DNA of 64,000 nt from UBA5069 sp963773745 (GTDB lineage: Bacteria > Chloroflexota > Anaerolineae > Caldilineales > Caldilineaceae), in contig CAVZCL010000005.1 in the NCBI GenBank assembly GCA_963773745.1, positions 1,984,001-2,048,000 on the forward strand, written 5' to 3'. Below the pieces are notes generated by a model that had not been told where the DNA came from, made no database searches, and saw only the letters and a program-made list of their open reading frames with translations. Shown here piece by piece: positions 46,159 through 55,924 of the stretch (positions within the stretch are counted from its first letter, which is position 1; each line of letters begins with the position of its first letter). The translations under genes and the position numbers were made by a program.

Positions 46159-49100
46159 ATGAACAAATCCCCAAATCCCGCTGAATCGTTTGAGGGGGCG
46201 TTGCCTCCCATGCGCATCTTGCAGGTCATAAACCATGACGACGCAGTCGTACTGCCGGCCGCTACTTCTGATGGCCGCGCCATCATCACCACGGTGACGC
46301 GCATGAAGAGCGTTATGGATCTGGCGGATGCGGCGACGGAGCATGACCTGCTGGTTGTCGATTGGGCCGGCGCCTGCACGCCCCCCGAGATTGACCTGCT
46401 GCGCGCACGCTGTATCGACACGCTGGTGCTCGTGTTGGGCGATGGTGATGATGACGAGGATGGCCTCTGCCAGCCAGGCGGCGCTTCTGAATGGATTGCG
46501 CGCAAGGAAGTGACCCCCTACTGGCTCGACCGCACGTTGCGCCGCTATGCCTTACATGTGGCTGTGGGCCCGTTGCGCCAACTCGAAATGACACTGGCTG
46601 AGAGTGAGGCGCACTTCCGTGCCGTTCTCGATGCCATGCCAATTATGCTCGCTCGCCTCGACAAAGAGCTGCGCTATCGCTGGATTCACAGCGCCCTGCC
46701 TATGGTTGATGTGCAGTCGCTGCTTGGCAAGCGCATGGGTGAAACCAACCCTTCCGTCGCCACCGAACGGCTGATCAGTTGGGGCCAGGAAGTTATGCGC
46801 ACAGGCAAAGGCATGCGCGCCCTGAACAATCTGCCAATGCCCGATGGCGAAATGACCTTTGATACGACAATTGAACCCGTTTTGGACGCTGCGGGCGCTG
46901 CGACTGGAGTGACCTTCGCCGCGCTGGACGTGACGCCGACCCATCGCCTGCAGAAAGCACTGCTCGCCAGCGAGCGCCGCTACCGGACGCTGGTAGAGTC
47001 CACGTCGGTTGGCGTCTTCTGCATGGATGCACGCACCGGTGAGGTCCTGGAGCGTGCGCCAAAGTGGGAAGGCTATTCCGGCCAGGAATGGCCCCACTAT
47101 CAACATGGCGGGTGGGCGGAGGCCATACATCCGGAAGAGCGCGAGCAAGTTAAGACGGTCATCGCGGCGGCGCTGCGCACGCAGGAGCCACAGCGCGCCG
47201 AGGCGCGCGTACTGAATAGCGGCACGCAGGAGTGGCGCTGGTGCGAGGTGCGCATCGTGCCTGTGCGAAACGATGGGGAAGTCGTCGAGTGGGTCTGCTT
47301 CCTGCGCGACGTCCACGACCGCAGGGTGGCCGAGCAGCAGGTCGAGCGCCACGCGCAGGAGCTCGAAACCGTGCTCGACCTGCTGCCGATGGCTGTTTTC
47401 TTTGCCCATGACCCGCGCGCCGAGTTCATTACGACCAACCGCAGGGGTGCCGAGCTCATGCGCTGCGCAGCAGGGATCCAACGTTTCGTTGAGTGCCGAA
47501 GAGGAAGCGCGCCCGGTGCATTTCTATCCGCGCATGGACGGCCGGCGCGTCGAAACGCACGAATTGCCCATGCAAAAAGCCGTGCTCAACGCTGTCGAGG
47601 TGCGCGACGTTGAAGTTGAGCACGTCTACGATGATGGTATTGTGGTCTCCCTCCTTGGCAGTGCGCTCCCTCTGTACGATGAGAAAGGTGCAGTGCGTGG
47701 CGGCGTCGGCGTATTTGCCGACTTCACCGAGCGCAAGCAGCTCATGGATCAACTGGCCGCGAGTGAGGCGCGCTTTACGGCGTTCATGGACAATCTGCCG
47801 GCGCAGGCACTGATGAAGCGGGCCGACGGCACGTACATCTATGCCAACCGTGCGGTTGCCGAGGCAACGGGCATTGCGCCAGAGCACTGGATCGGCCACA
47901 GCGATGAGGAGCTCTTCCCCGGCATTGACTTTGCCCCAGTGCACGCGGCGGAGCGTGCGATGCTCGAACAGGGTGAGCCGAACCGGAGCCTACGACAGCA
48001 ATCGATTATGGCGCCGGCCGCCACCACATTCTGACCATTCGATTTCCCATGCGTACGCCCGCGGGGCAAAAGGCGCTTGGCGCAATTCTGCTCGACGTGA
48101 CGGAGCAAGAGACGACCAAGGAGGCGTTGCGCATTAGCGAGGAGCGGCTGCGGCTGGCGATTCGCGGTGGCGCCGTGGGTATGTGGGATTGGCAGGGCGG
48201 CGGCACGATTCTGTTGAGCGAAGGTATCTGCACCTTTCTCGGCTTGGAGGCAGAGGGCGAAGAGACGGCTGTGCCAGCGTCGGCCATCATCGAGCGCATT
48301 CATGACGATGATGTGGCGCTTGTCGCGCAGTCCGTTTCGGAGTTGATGGCGCGCGGCGACGGCGAGTTCCGTGTCGAAATCCGGGTGCCGGCAGGGGAGG
48401 ACGAGGTCAACTGGCTGCTGCTCGTGGGCCAATTCCACAGCGGTGGAAGCGGACCGCGCATGTTGGGCGTGGCCATTAACATCACCGAAACAAAACGGGC
48501 CGAGGAGACGGTGCGCCGCGCGCAGGAAGAACTTGAGCGGCGTGTAGAGCTGCGTACACGCCAGTTGGCCGTCACCAACGCGCGCCTGCGCCACGAAGTT
48601 GACGAACGCCGCCAGGCCGAAACGCAGCTGGAGGAGATTCGCCGCCTGCTGGCACGTGGCCAGGAAGCCGAACGCATTCGCCTTGCCCATGAACTGCACG
48701 ATGGCCCCATGCAGGAACTGGCGACGCTGGGCTTTGAACTGACACGCACCATGCGCATGATGGATGAAGCGGCGGCCGCGCAGATTGCATCCATACGCGA
48801 CCGCCTGCCGCGACGTCAACCTGATCCTGCGCAACTTTGCGGGCGACCTGCGCCCGCCCCTGCTCGATACATTTGGCGTCGTGGCTGCCATTAAAGGACT
48901 GATTGATCAGGTGCAGCAAAACAACCCCGAGCTCACGATCGCTGCGGACCTGCCCGACGAGGACGCCGCCGTGGATGAAGAGGTGAGCCTTGTCATCTAC
49001 CGCATTTGCCAGCAGGCGCTGCACAACCTCCAGCGCCATGCCCAGGCTACGGCCGCGCGCGTGGTGCTGCACGTGGAGCCAGACCACGTCGCCCTGACGG

Positions 49101-49351
49101 TGGCAGACAACGGCGTTGGCTTTACGCCGCCTGTAACGTGGCTGGAACTGGCGCGCGATGGCCATATGGGTATTGTGGGCATGGAGGAGCGCATGCGTGC
49201 GCTGGGTGGAAGCTTCGAGCTCCACTCTGCGCCCGGCAACGGCACGACCATACACGCTGTTACGCCGCTGCCGACGCAGATTAACGCTGACACGGCGGAC
49301 ACGCGGCCTGGGCGCTCGAAGAGGATTAGGCGAGAGCAGAGTCCTGGATGA
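46159..49351 (+). CDS. PAS-repeat sensor histidine kinase, NarL/HisKA_3 type (three frame changes)
   Basis: About 1060 residues. A ~130-residue N-terminal receiver-like segment (MRILQVINHDDAVVLP, LLVVDWAGACTPPEID) is followed by about four PAS units starting AHFRAVLDAMPIMLARLDKE, RYRTLVESTSVGVFCMDART, ARFTAFMDNLPAQALMKRAD and ERLRLAIRGGAVGMWDWQGG. Then come a coiled-coil linker, the dimerisation helix with the phospho-acceptor His (IRLAHELHDGPMQELATLGF) and an ATPase domain (ADNGVGFTPP, GIVGMEERMRALGGSF). There is no membrane segment, so it senses inside the cell. Frame changes lie at 47473-47475 (GGG), about 47998-48005 and about 48800. No response regulator is adjacent. Confidence 0.88.
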
Positions 49352-49743
49352 GCTGCGGCCGCGTGCGGTCAAGCGGGGATTTGCGCACAAATTCGCGAGT
49401 TTGGAGGAGTTTTCACAATCTCGCGAAGGATTCACGCAATGGCTGCGATTAAAGGAGCAGGCACGCGTCGAGCGCGCTGCAGGACAATGAGAAAGCCCCA
49501 CATTTCTTCATGTGCCCTGCGACCCCTCCCCCGAGGGCGGGCTCGACGTGTGTTATCCCCTATCAAACAATTTTGCAGTTGAGCGAAGATGCAGCACGCC
49601 GCACGGAGTAATCCTCCGTGCGGCTTTTCTTTGGTGCGCCGCAAAGCCGCGCAGATCGTCCAGCGCAGCGGCGGTGCAGGCCACCGTTGGTATGCAAGGG
49701 TATGGAACGCCCGCGCCCTCGCGAACGGCGGCCCACACTGCCG
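49352..49743. other. Intergenic region after the kinase
   Basis: A frame through 49345-49490 (DELRPRAVKRGFAHKFASLE, QWLRLKEQARVERAAGQ) looks coding-like but has no start and may be a remnant. A terminator lies at 49598-49628. GCGGCCCACACTGCCGCTACG near 49730 is a degenerate GTAGCGGC word. Confidence 0.4.
49598..49628 (+). terminator. Factor-independent terminator
   Basis: GCCGCACGGAG, five-base loop, CTCCGTGCGGC, then TTTTCTTT. It lies about 250 bp after the kinase stop; the transcript it ends is uncertain. Confidence 0.8.
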
Positions 49744-50955
49744 CTACGCTGGACGATCCCCGCTCACCCTGTCTACCCCGTCCACCTCGTCCGCGTGGCC
49801 GGCCACCAGCCCAATCTGGGCGGCGTGCGCAAGCGCGGCGGCACTCTCCGCCATGAGCATCATGGGCACACCGTGGCTTGTGGACGCGTGCGCCAATGCT
49901 GCGAACGCATCGTCGCGTGCCTGGTCGCGCGCGCCGCTTGCGCCCGGTTCCACATCGCGAATGTAGATCGCCCGCACGCGGTCGGGGTGGCGCGCGGCCA
50001 CCTCTGCGTAGATTGCAGGGTCCTTCTGCCCGCTGTCACCCAGCAGCACAAAAGGCAGGTTGGGAAAATCGGCAAGCAGTTGCTCAATGTGGAGCCGCTT
50101 GTGGCCAGCGAGACCGCCTTGCATCGCCACCTCACCCGGCGCGGCATCTGCCGCGCTGTAGTTGCGCAGAAAGATGGGGCCGGCGGGAATCGCGTTGAAG
50201 GCCATGAAGTCGGCGAGCAGGTCGTAGAGATTCCACGGGCTGGCCGAGAGGTAGAAGATGGGGTTGAAGGAAGCCGGGCCGGCCCCGCGCTGGAGCGCCT
50301 GATAGAACTCCGCCACGCCTGGGAAAGCGAGGCGACTGCGCGCATTCTGCAGAAAGAGCCGGCGCGCCGCGCGCAGCCAATGCGTCACGTCCGAGACGAG
50401 AATCGTGTCGTCGATGTCGCTGATGACGGCGAAGTCGGCGCTCTGCGGCACAACCGCGCGCACTGTTTCGACGGAGGGCGTTTCCCCAGCCGGATCCACG
50501 AGCCGCACCTGACCGGTAAGCCACGGCCCTGCAGGCGGGGCCACGCCGGCTACCTCGACGGAATAGTAGCCCTCACTGTCGGTGATCGCCTCGACCACGC
50601 TGCCGCCGAGCGCAATTTCGACGCGGCCGCCGGCCAGTTGTGTGTTCTCCAGGCGGCGATAGGTGGCGAGCAGATTCGCCCAAACGGTGTCGCCTTCCAT
50701 GGGGGGCGGGTTGGGCGGGTCGACGAGGACGCGCCCGCGCAGCTTGACTGTGGCGCGCCCGTTCTTGTCCATTGCGCCATAGCCAATATACGAACAAATT
50801 GTGTAGGGTTGGCCCACACCCATACGCCCGTAGAAACGGCGGCGAAGGTCATCAAAGCGGCTGTCGGCGCGTGCCGCCGCGCGCAGGGCGCTCTGCCTCC
50901 AGCGCGTGCCCTGGCGCGCTGCTTGCGGATTTGCGGTTGGCTGTGTCTCGTCCAT
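49744..50955 (-). CDS. App1-like phosphatase (DUF2183 family)
   Basis: 403 residues. The second half has FAVISDIDDTIL (DxDxT nucleophile motif of the HAD fold), YLSASPWNLYDLLADF and PFVLLGDSGQKDP, which define the App1/DUF2183 family (phosphatidate phosphatase in yeast actin patches; bacterial roles uncertain). The N-terminal half is beta-rich (IALGGSVVEAITDSEGYYSV). The start ATG 50953-50955 is preferred over one nine codons earlier because family members begin near METQP-like text. There is no signal peptide. Confidence 0.85.
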   Translation of the reverse strand: MDETQPTANPQAARQGTRWRQSALRAAARADSRFDDLRRRFYGRMGVGQPYTICSYIGYGAMDKNGRATVKLRGRVLVDPPNPPPMEGDTVWANLLATYRRLENTQLAGGRVEIALGGSVVEAITDSEGYYSVEVAGVAPPAGPWLTGQVRLVDPAGETPSVETVRAVVPQSADFAVISDIDDTILVSDVTHWLRAARRLFLQNARSRLAFPGVAEFYQALQRGAGPASFNPIFYLSASPWNLYDLLADFMAFNAIPAGPIFLRNYSAADAAPGEVAMQGGLAGHKRLHIEQLLADFPNLPFVLLGDSGQKDPAIYAEVAARHPDRVRAIYIRDVEPGASGARDQARDDAFAALAHASTSHGVPMMLMAESAAALAHAAQIGLVAGHADEVDGVDRVSGDRPA

Positions 50956-51190
50956 TGGGTGATTGTACCACCGTGCCGCCATGAGATTGGCGCTGCGCTC
51001 GCCGGGGTGGGGTTGCAGTTCGCGCCGCCAATGGGAAATGCATTCCGCATGCCGCCCCCAATTCCCCGCGCCCGCCTAGAAATGGTATCCTGAAAGGAAT
51101 ATCCTTATCACAGGCCTCGTGCATAACGTGGCCACAGACGCGGATCGGATTCAGGGCATGAACGGGAACGAAGCAGGACATGGGGCCAAT

Positions 51191-51244
51191 GCAAAGGGCG
51201 CAGCCGGTGCAAAGGGCGCAGCCGGTGCAAAGGGCGCAGCGCAG
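51191..51244 (+). repeat. 18-bp tandem repeat, ~2.8 copies
   Basis: GCAAAGGGCGCAGCCGGT at 51191, 51209 and, incomplete, 51227. It lies immediately before the HAD gene and is a multiple of three. Confidence 0.93.
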
Positions 51245-51267
51245 CCAACCTGCGCCACATTGAGGCA

Positions 51268-52068
51268 GTGCTCTTCGACATGGACGGCGTGCTCTACGTG
51301 GGCACCCGCCCGCTGCCCGGCGTGCAGGAGCTCTTTGATGCACTCGCTGCCAGCGGGCGTCGCTGCCTCTGCGTCACCAACAACGCCTCGCTGACACCCG
51401 CAAACTTTGCCGACAAGCTGGCACGCATGGACGTCCACGTGCCGCCCGGGCAGATTCTGGGCAGCGCCGACGCCACCGCCGCCTGGCTGGCCGATCAGGT
51501 GCAGAACCACGGCGCGCCCCAGGGCGCAGTCTATGTCATGGGCATGGATGGCCTGCGCGCGGCGCTGCTGTCACAGGGCTTCAGCCTGACCACCGATCCC
51601 TTTGCCGCCACCTGGATGGTGGCCGGCGCAAACTTCAACCTTACCTACAACGATCTGGCCGAGGCGTCTCTGGCTGTGCGCAACGGCGCCCGCTTTGTGG
51701 GCACCAACCCCGACCTCACCTTCCCCAGCGAACGGGGTCAGATTCCAGGCACTGGCTCCGTGCTGGCGCTGATACAGGCGGCTACGGGCGTGCAACCCAT
51801 TGTTATCGGCAAGCCCAACATGCCGATGTTCGAGCTGGCAATGCGCCGCGTGCGCTCAACGCCCGCCACGACGATGATGGTTGGCGATCGCTACGACACC
51901 GACATTGCCGGCGCAGCGGCCATGGGCATGACGACCGTGGGCGTCCTCACCGGCATCAGCACCGAGGCCGAGTTCCGCGCGGAACTCCTGCCGCCCCAAT
52001 ACATTCTCCCTGGCCTGCCCGAGCTGCTGGCCCTCTTTCAGTCCGCCGGCTCGCCCGCGGGCGTGTGA
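51268..52068 (+). CDS. HAD-IIA family phosphatase (NagD / phosphoglycolate phosphatase-like)
   Basis: 267 residues as drawn. VLFDMDGVLYVGTRPLPGV holds the nucleophile Asp and DxDG motif; CVTNNASLTP, GKPNMPMFELA and MVGDRYDTDIAGAAAMGM are motifs II-IV of the NagD/4-nitrophenylphosphatase clan. It likely dephosphorylates a small sugar or phosphoglycolate. The frame is open upstream to 51127 but lacks ATG/GTG/TTG. GTG 51268 falls inside the first strand, three residues later than usual, so the start is uncertain. Its last 31 bp overlap the convergent HD gene. Confidence 0.85.
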   Translation: MLFDMDGVLYVGTRPLPGVQELFDALAASGRRCLCVTNNASLTPANFADKLARMDVHVPPGQILGSADATAAWLADQVQNHGAPQGAVYVMGMDGLRAALLSQGFSLTTDPFAATWMVAGANFNLTYNDLAEASLAVRNGARFVGTNPDLTFPSERGQIPGTGSVLALIQAATGVQPIVIGKPNMPMFELAMRRVRSTPATTMMVGDRYDTDIAGAAAMGMTTVGVLTGISTEAEFRAELLPPQYILPGLPELLALFQSAGSPAGV

Positions 52069-52496
52069 CCCTCAAGCTCCATCACATAGACCAGCGCTTT
52101 GTGATAGCGCTTGAGGCGGTCGGCGTCCTTCTCGTCAAAGTCGGGCAGCCGCTCGATATTCATGTTGTCGCGCAGGTCGGCCTTCTTGATGGTGCGTGCA
52201 AGGGGCCGCTGCGCCGCGCGCCGCACAAACTCCTCGTACGATTCGCCATCGCGGCGCGTCATGTCATCCACCGCCTGCAGAACTTCGGCATCGAAGCCTT
52301 CGGCGGCAAGCCGGGTCAGCGGCCAGTCGGGGTTGTCTTCCACGACGTCGTGCAGGATGGCGACGATGCGCTCGGGATCAGTGCGCATCTGGAGCATCAT
52401 GCGCAGGGGATGGAGAACATAGGGCAGGCCGTCGCGCCCGGTTTGCCCGGCGTGCGCCTCGACTGCAATTTCGATGGCCCGCTGCAGAATTGACAT
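52038..52496 (-). CDS. HD-domain (guanosine polyphosphate hydrolase-like) protein
   Basis: 152 residues. HAGQTGRDGLPYVLHPLRMM, IVAILHDVVEDNPDWP (the HD pair) and KKADLRDNMNIERLP are the text of small stand-alone RelA/SpoT-type HD hydrolases (MESH1-like). They could remove pyrophosphate from (p)ppGpp; activity is not shown. I chose ATG 52494-52496 because GGAG is 7 nt upstream; another ATG two codons earlier is too close to it. Converges on and overlaps the HAD gene. Confidence 0.82.
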   Translation of the reverse strand: MSILQRAIEIAVEAHAGQTGRDGLPYVLHPLRMMLQMRTDPERIVAILHDVVEDNPDWPLTRLAAEGFDAEVLQAVDDMTRRDGESYEEFVRRAAQRPLARTIKKADLRDNMNIERLPDFDEKDADRLKRYHKALVYVMELEGHTPAGEPAD

Positions 52497-52722
52497 TGTC
52501 ATTCTCCTTCGAGGAATTGGTTCGTCTCAAATCATGCACTTTGCGGGTGAATCGACGAAAATCATGGAACAGCGTAGCGGGGGTCTCCGGCCCTCCGACG
52601 CCTGCGCCATAGGTGCAATCATGCGTAGCGGCGGCTTCAGCCGCCGTTCTCGAGGCCGCGGCGCGCTCCCCACCTACGGCGGCTGAAGAGAGTTTCCGAA
52701 ATACATCGGTATCGCCGCGGCC

Positions 52723-52842
52723 GCCGCCAACGGCAACCTCACCCCCGGCCCCTCTCCATGCTGGAGAGGGGAGTACCACGTCAGCGCAGGTCTCCCCTCT
52801 CCAGCATGGAGAGGGGCCGGGGGTGAGGTTGCCGTTGGCGGC
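52723..52842. repeat. Perfect palindrome, 51-bp arms, CCCCGGCCCCTCTCC family
   Basis: Arms 52723-52773 and 52792-52842 are exact complements with an 18-nt loop. The arm itself contains a nested CTCTCCATGCTGGAGAG dyad. A second, shorter copy ends the window at 63926-63976. Confidence 0.97.
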
Positions 52843-53049
52843 TGAATACCGAAACGATTCGGCAAGCGTCAAAAGCAGCCGCTACGAACGCAGGCGTTGT
52901 TACGCCTCCGTCTTTCGCATAGCGAAAAAGAGACCGCGTACCCCTTTCCGCAGGGCCATTGTGGCGGCGTCTTCCTCCGCAAACAAAACGGCCATCTATG
53001 TTGCCGCACAAAGGGACGCGTGCTTCTTTCCGTTGGAGCGCCTTGGTTC

Positions 53050-53055
53050 TACAAT
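53050..53055 (+). promoter_or_regulatory. rlmN: -10 box of rlmN, implying a leaderless or very short leader
   Basis: TACAAT ends only 6 nt before the rlmN ATG. TTTCCG lies 17 nt upstream of it as a weak -35. Transcription would begin at or within a base or two of the start codon. Confidence 0.45.
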
Positions 53056-53061
53056 GGGCGC

Positions 53062-54180
53062 ATGAATGAAATTCCGCTCCATCCCGTACGAGAGACAACA
53101 GCCGTGCAACGCACGCCGCTGCTTGACATGACCCTGCCCGAGCTGGAAGCCTTTGTCAAGGCCATGGGCCAGCCCGTTTACCGCGCACGCCAGCTTTGGG
53201 AGTGGATCTACAAGCGCTATGCCGCCTCTTTTGACGAGATGACGAGCCTGCCCCTGCCACTGCGCAGCACCCTCAAAGCGACCGCCATGCTCAGCCCATT
53301 GCAGGTGTCCACCGAGGTCGTCTCCCAGGCGGGTGATACGCTCAAGGTGCTCTTCACCCTCCCCGATGGCCAGACCATTGAAGCCGTGCTCATGCTCTAC
53401 GACAACCGGCGCACCCTTTGCATCAGCAGCCAGGCCGGCTGCGCCATGGGCTGCACCTTCTGCGCTACGGCGCTGGGGGGGCTTGCGCGCAATCTCAGCT
53501 CGGGCGAGATCGTGGCCCAGGTGCTCCACTTCGCGCACTATCTGGCCACGCCCGATGCGCTGCCCGCCACGGACGTCGAGCGCCCGGCGACAGTCACCAA
53601 CATTGTGCTCATGGGCATGGGCGAGCCGCTGCACAACTATGCCAACGTGTGGGCGGCGCTGCGGCGGCTGACCGACGCCGATGCCTTTGGCCTGGGCGCA
53701 CGCCATATTACGCTGAGCACGGTGGGGTTGGTTCCGCAGATTGACAAGATGGCCGATGAGGCGCTGCAGATCGGGCTGGCGGTGAGCTTGCATGCGCCCA
53801 ATGATACGCTGCGCACGGGGTTGGTGCCCATCAACCGCGGCTATCCTGTAAACGAGCTGCTGGATGCCGTGCGGCGCTATGTGGACAAGACCCACCGGCG
53901 CGTAACCTTCGAGTATGCGCTCATGCGCGGCATTAACGACACGCCCGAATTGGCCGAGGAGCTGGCAAGCAAGCTGCGCGGGCTGCTCTGCCACGTGAAC
54001 CTGATCCCGCTCAACCCGATTCCCGACAGCCCCTATCAGCCCTCCACAAGCTATGATGCCGAAATCTTCGCCGAAATTCTGCGCGCGGCGGGCATCTCCA
54101 CAACCATTCGCCTGCGCCGCGGCATCGAAATCAACGCCGGCTGCGGGCAGTTGCGGCGCGCCCAGAAGTTGAGCGCGTAG
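53062..54180 (+). CDS. rlmN: Dual-specificity 23S rRNA/tRNA adenine-C2 methyltransferase RlmN
   Basis: 372 residues. The radical-SAM motif C-x3-C-x2-C reads CAMGCTFC within ISSQAGCAMGCTFCATALGG; GMGEPLHNY, STVGLVPQIDKM and SLHAPNDTLR follow in the usual order, and the resolving Cys is in EINAGCGQL near the end. The enzyme methylates A2503 of 23S rRNA and A37 of tRNAs using a [4Fe-4S] cluster. ATG 53062 is preferred to longer frames because the conserved N-terminal helix begins at residue ~20 from it. No Shine-Dalgarno is visible. Confidence 0.96.
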   Translation: MNEIPLHPVRETTAVQRTPLLDMTLPELEAFVKAMGQPVYRARQLWEWIYKRYAASFDEMTSLPLPLRSTLKATAMLSPLQVSTEVVSQAGDTLKVLFTLPDGQTIEAVLMLYDNRRTLCISSQAGCAMGCTFCATALGGLARNLSSGEIVAQVLHFAHYLATPDALPATDVERPATVTNIVLMGMGEPLHNYANVWAALRRLTDADAFGLGARHITLSTVGLVPQIDKMADEALQIGLAVSLHAPNDTLRTGLVPINRGYPVNELLDAVRRYVDKTHRRVTFEYALMRGINDTPELAEELASKLRGLLCHVNLIPLNPIPDSPYQPSTSYDAEIFAEILRAAGISTTIRLRRGIEINAGCGQLRRAQKLSA

Positions 54181-54200
54181 TTTGCATCTGTAACGCTAAG

Positions 54201-54239
54201 GTGCGAAGGAACAGTGCGAAGGAACAGTGCGAAGGAACA
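54201..54239 (+). repeat. 13-bp tandem repeat x3
   Basis: GTGCGAAGGAACA three times without spacer, 20 bp after the rlmN stop. Confidence 0.95.
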
Positions 54240-54284
54240 GCAAGAAAGCGCCGACCTGAAGATCAGGCCGGCGCCGCTTCTTGC
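54240..54284. terminator. Inverted repeat between convergent rlmN and rpmB
   Basis: GCAAGAAAGCGCCG-ACCTGA pairs with TCAGGCCGGCGCCGCTTCTTGC, with two small bulges. Confidence 0.75.
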
Positions 54285-54353
54285 GAAGGGTGTCCGAATT
54301 GGGTTTTCTGCGGTTACTGTACTTTCTGCACTGACTGTGCAGCTGCAGGAGCT

Positions 54354-54536
54354 CTACGCGCTCTTGCTTGCGGTGCGCAGGCAGGAGGTGCACAGCGTCT
54401 TGGTGACCATCTGCCCCTTCTCCATGACCTTGACCTTCTGCACGTTCAGGTTCCAGTGGCGGCGCGTGGCCTTCTTCGACCAGGGGCGGTTGTTCCCGTA
54501 CTGCGGCGGCCTGCTGCAATTATCGCACTTTGCCAT
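54354..54536 (-). CDS. rpmB: Ribosomal protein L28
   Basis: 60 residues starting MAKCDNCSRPPQYGNNRPWS and ending LCTSCLRTASKSA. The two CxxC pairs form the zinc ribbon found in many L28 proteins (C+ form), which implies that this copy needs zinc. It is a basic large-subunit protein. GGAGGA lies 7 nt before the ATG. Longer upstream frames lack similarity. Confidence 0.95.
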   Translation of the reverse strand: MAKCDNCSRPPQYGNNRPWSKKATRRHWNLNVQKVKVMEKGQMVTKTLCTSCLRTASKSA

Positions 54537-54938
54537 GATGGCGTCCTCCTGCAAATACTTTGCGGTAAGAATCCCCAACGCATCGCTGCGCGCTGGACTC
54601 CAGTTGCTCTTCAACCTCACAATCCTACCCGAGGAGCGCCTGCATGTCAAACCAGAACGGGCGTTTGCTGCCGAGGCATCAGCTGGTACACAGTGGACGC
54701 GGATTGAATAGACAACAACAGCTCAGAGACCAGGCTCTTCTCTCTTCTCATCCTTCAATCCGGTTAACCTGTGCAGCGCTCTTGTCTCTCGTGGGGCGCA
54801 TCGCTTTGGGGCGGGAATTTGAATCGCAGCGGGTAAACGGGTATCCTGAACAGGATCAAGCGCATGTGCGCACCAACCCCTGATTTTGAGCAAAAGCGGC
54901 CTCCACGTGGCGCCGCCACACCGGAAATTCAACACTCT
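54537..54938. other. Intergenic region between divergent rpmB and degV-like genes
   Basis: No gene supported. It carries the promoter of the DegV gene (54819-54847) and an ATCCTG/CAGGAT dyad overlapping its -10. Confidence 0.5.
54819..54847 (+). promoter_or_regulatory. Promoter of the DegV-family gene
   Basis: TTGAAT, 17-nt spacer, TATCCT. The -10 sits inside the dyad ATCCTG-AA-CAGGAT, which could serve as an operator. Confidence 0.55.
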
Positions 54939-55799
54939 ATGGGCAGAGTACGCATCGTCACCGATTCAAACGCCTTCATTCCGGCCGAGATTGCCGCGCG
55001 CTATCCGGTTGAGATCATTCCCCACCGCATCAAGATCGGCAGTTCGGTCTTTGAGGAGGGGGGCGACTTCACCGCCGAGATGATGTTCCAGAAGCTCAAT
55101 GCGGCGCAGGCGAGCGGCAGCAATCCCACGCCCGAAGTGCTGGCGGCCGACATCAACACCATTCTCGACACCTACCAGACGCCGGGTAACGAGGCGGAGC
55201 ACATCATCTCCATCCACATGAGCAGCCTGCTGAGCCCCATGTATTTGGCGGCGCGGCGTGCGGCCGACATGCTGCGCGGGCGTTACAGCATTCGCGTCAT
55301 CGACAGCCAAAGCACCTCCTACGGGCTGGGCCAATTGGTAGCCATGGCCGCCGCTGCGTCGGCAGAGGATGCAACGCTGCACGAGATCGCACGCGTGGTC
55401 AACGGCTCGGTGCCGCACCTTTACGTGGCGCTCTTTTCGGAGAGCCTGAATTACCTTGAGCGCAGCGCGGCGCTGGGAGCATCGCAGAGCGTGCTTGGCA
55501 CGATGCTGGGCATCAAGGCCATGCTGATGATGGAAGATGGCGCACTCGCCACGCTGGAGAAGGTGCAGACGCGTGAGGAAGTGGTGGACAAGCTCTTCGA
55601 GTTCGTGGCCGAGTTCGCCAGGGTGCAGCACGTGGGCGTGATGCAGCACAACTACGAAAAGCCGCGTGTCAAGCTGATTGAGCGACTCACCGAGCATCTG
55701 CCCGGCACGCCCGTGGAGGAAGTGAGCTATCCGCCCAGCCTCGCCGCCTACCTCGGGCCGAATGTGCTTGGTGTGGTGGTGCACGAGGGCAGCTTCTAG
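54939..55799 (+). CDS. DegV-family fatty-acid-binding protein
   Basis: 286 residues. MGRVRIVTDSNAFIPAEIAA, then GGDFTAEMMFQKL, SNPTPEVLAADI and RVIDSQSTSYGLGQLVAMAA follow the DegV (FakB-like) pattern: N-terminal Rossmann-like domain, TSxP-type binding loop, C-terminal domain with lipid pocket. In Firmicutes such proteins present fatty acids to the kinase FakA; no FakA gene is seen here. The TAG stop overlaps a 16-bp tandem duplication. Confidence 0.88.
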   Translation: MGRVRIVTDSNAFIPAEIAARYPVEIIPHRIKIGSSVFEEGGDFTAEMMFQKLNAAQASGSNPTPEVLAADINTILDTYQTPGNEAEHIISIHMSSLLSPMYLAARRAADMLRGRYSIRVIDSQSTSYGLGQLVAMAAAASAEDATLHEIARVVNGSVPHLYVALFSESLNYLERSAALGASQSVLGTMLGIKAMLMMEDGALATLEKVQTREEVVDKLFEFVAEFARVQHVGVMQHNYEKPRVKLIERLTEHLPGTPVEEVSYPPSLAAYLGPNVLGVVVHEGSF

Positions 55800-55830
55800 A
55801 AGCCTGTTGGTCTGGAAGCCTGTTGGTCTG
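55799..55830 (+). repeat. 16-bp tandem duplication at the DegV gene end
   Basis: GAAGCCTGTTGGTCTG twice in tandem, starting at the last base of the stop codon. A one-sided TTTGCGCCTTTGCGT word follows at 55840-55858. Confidence 0.93.
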
Positions 55831-55924
55831 GAAACAACGTCTTTGCGCCTTTGCGTCAAAATGGCTTCTTCTGTGCGGCGCTGGGCATAATGTGTAATTC
55901 GACGTCAGGGCAAGGAATGCATCT

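Larger units (their letters stand above)
52503..53061. other. Intergenic repeat field before rlmN
   Basis: GTAGCGG/CCGCCG words at 52577-52690 and 52870-52895 flank the 51-bp palindrome at 52723-52842. No gene is supported. The rlmN promoter closes the region. Confidence 0.65.
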
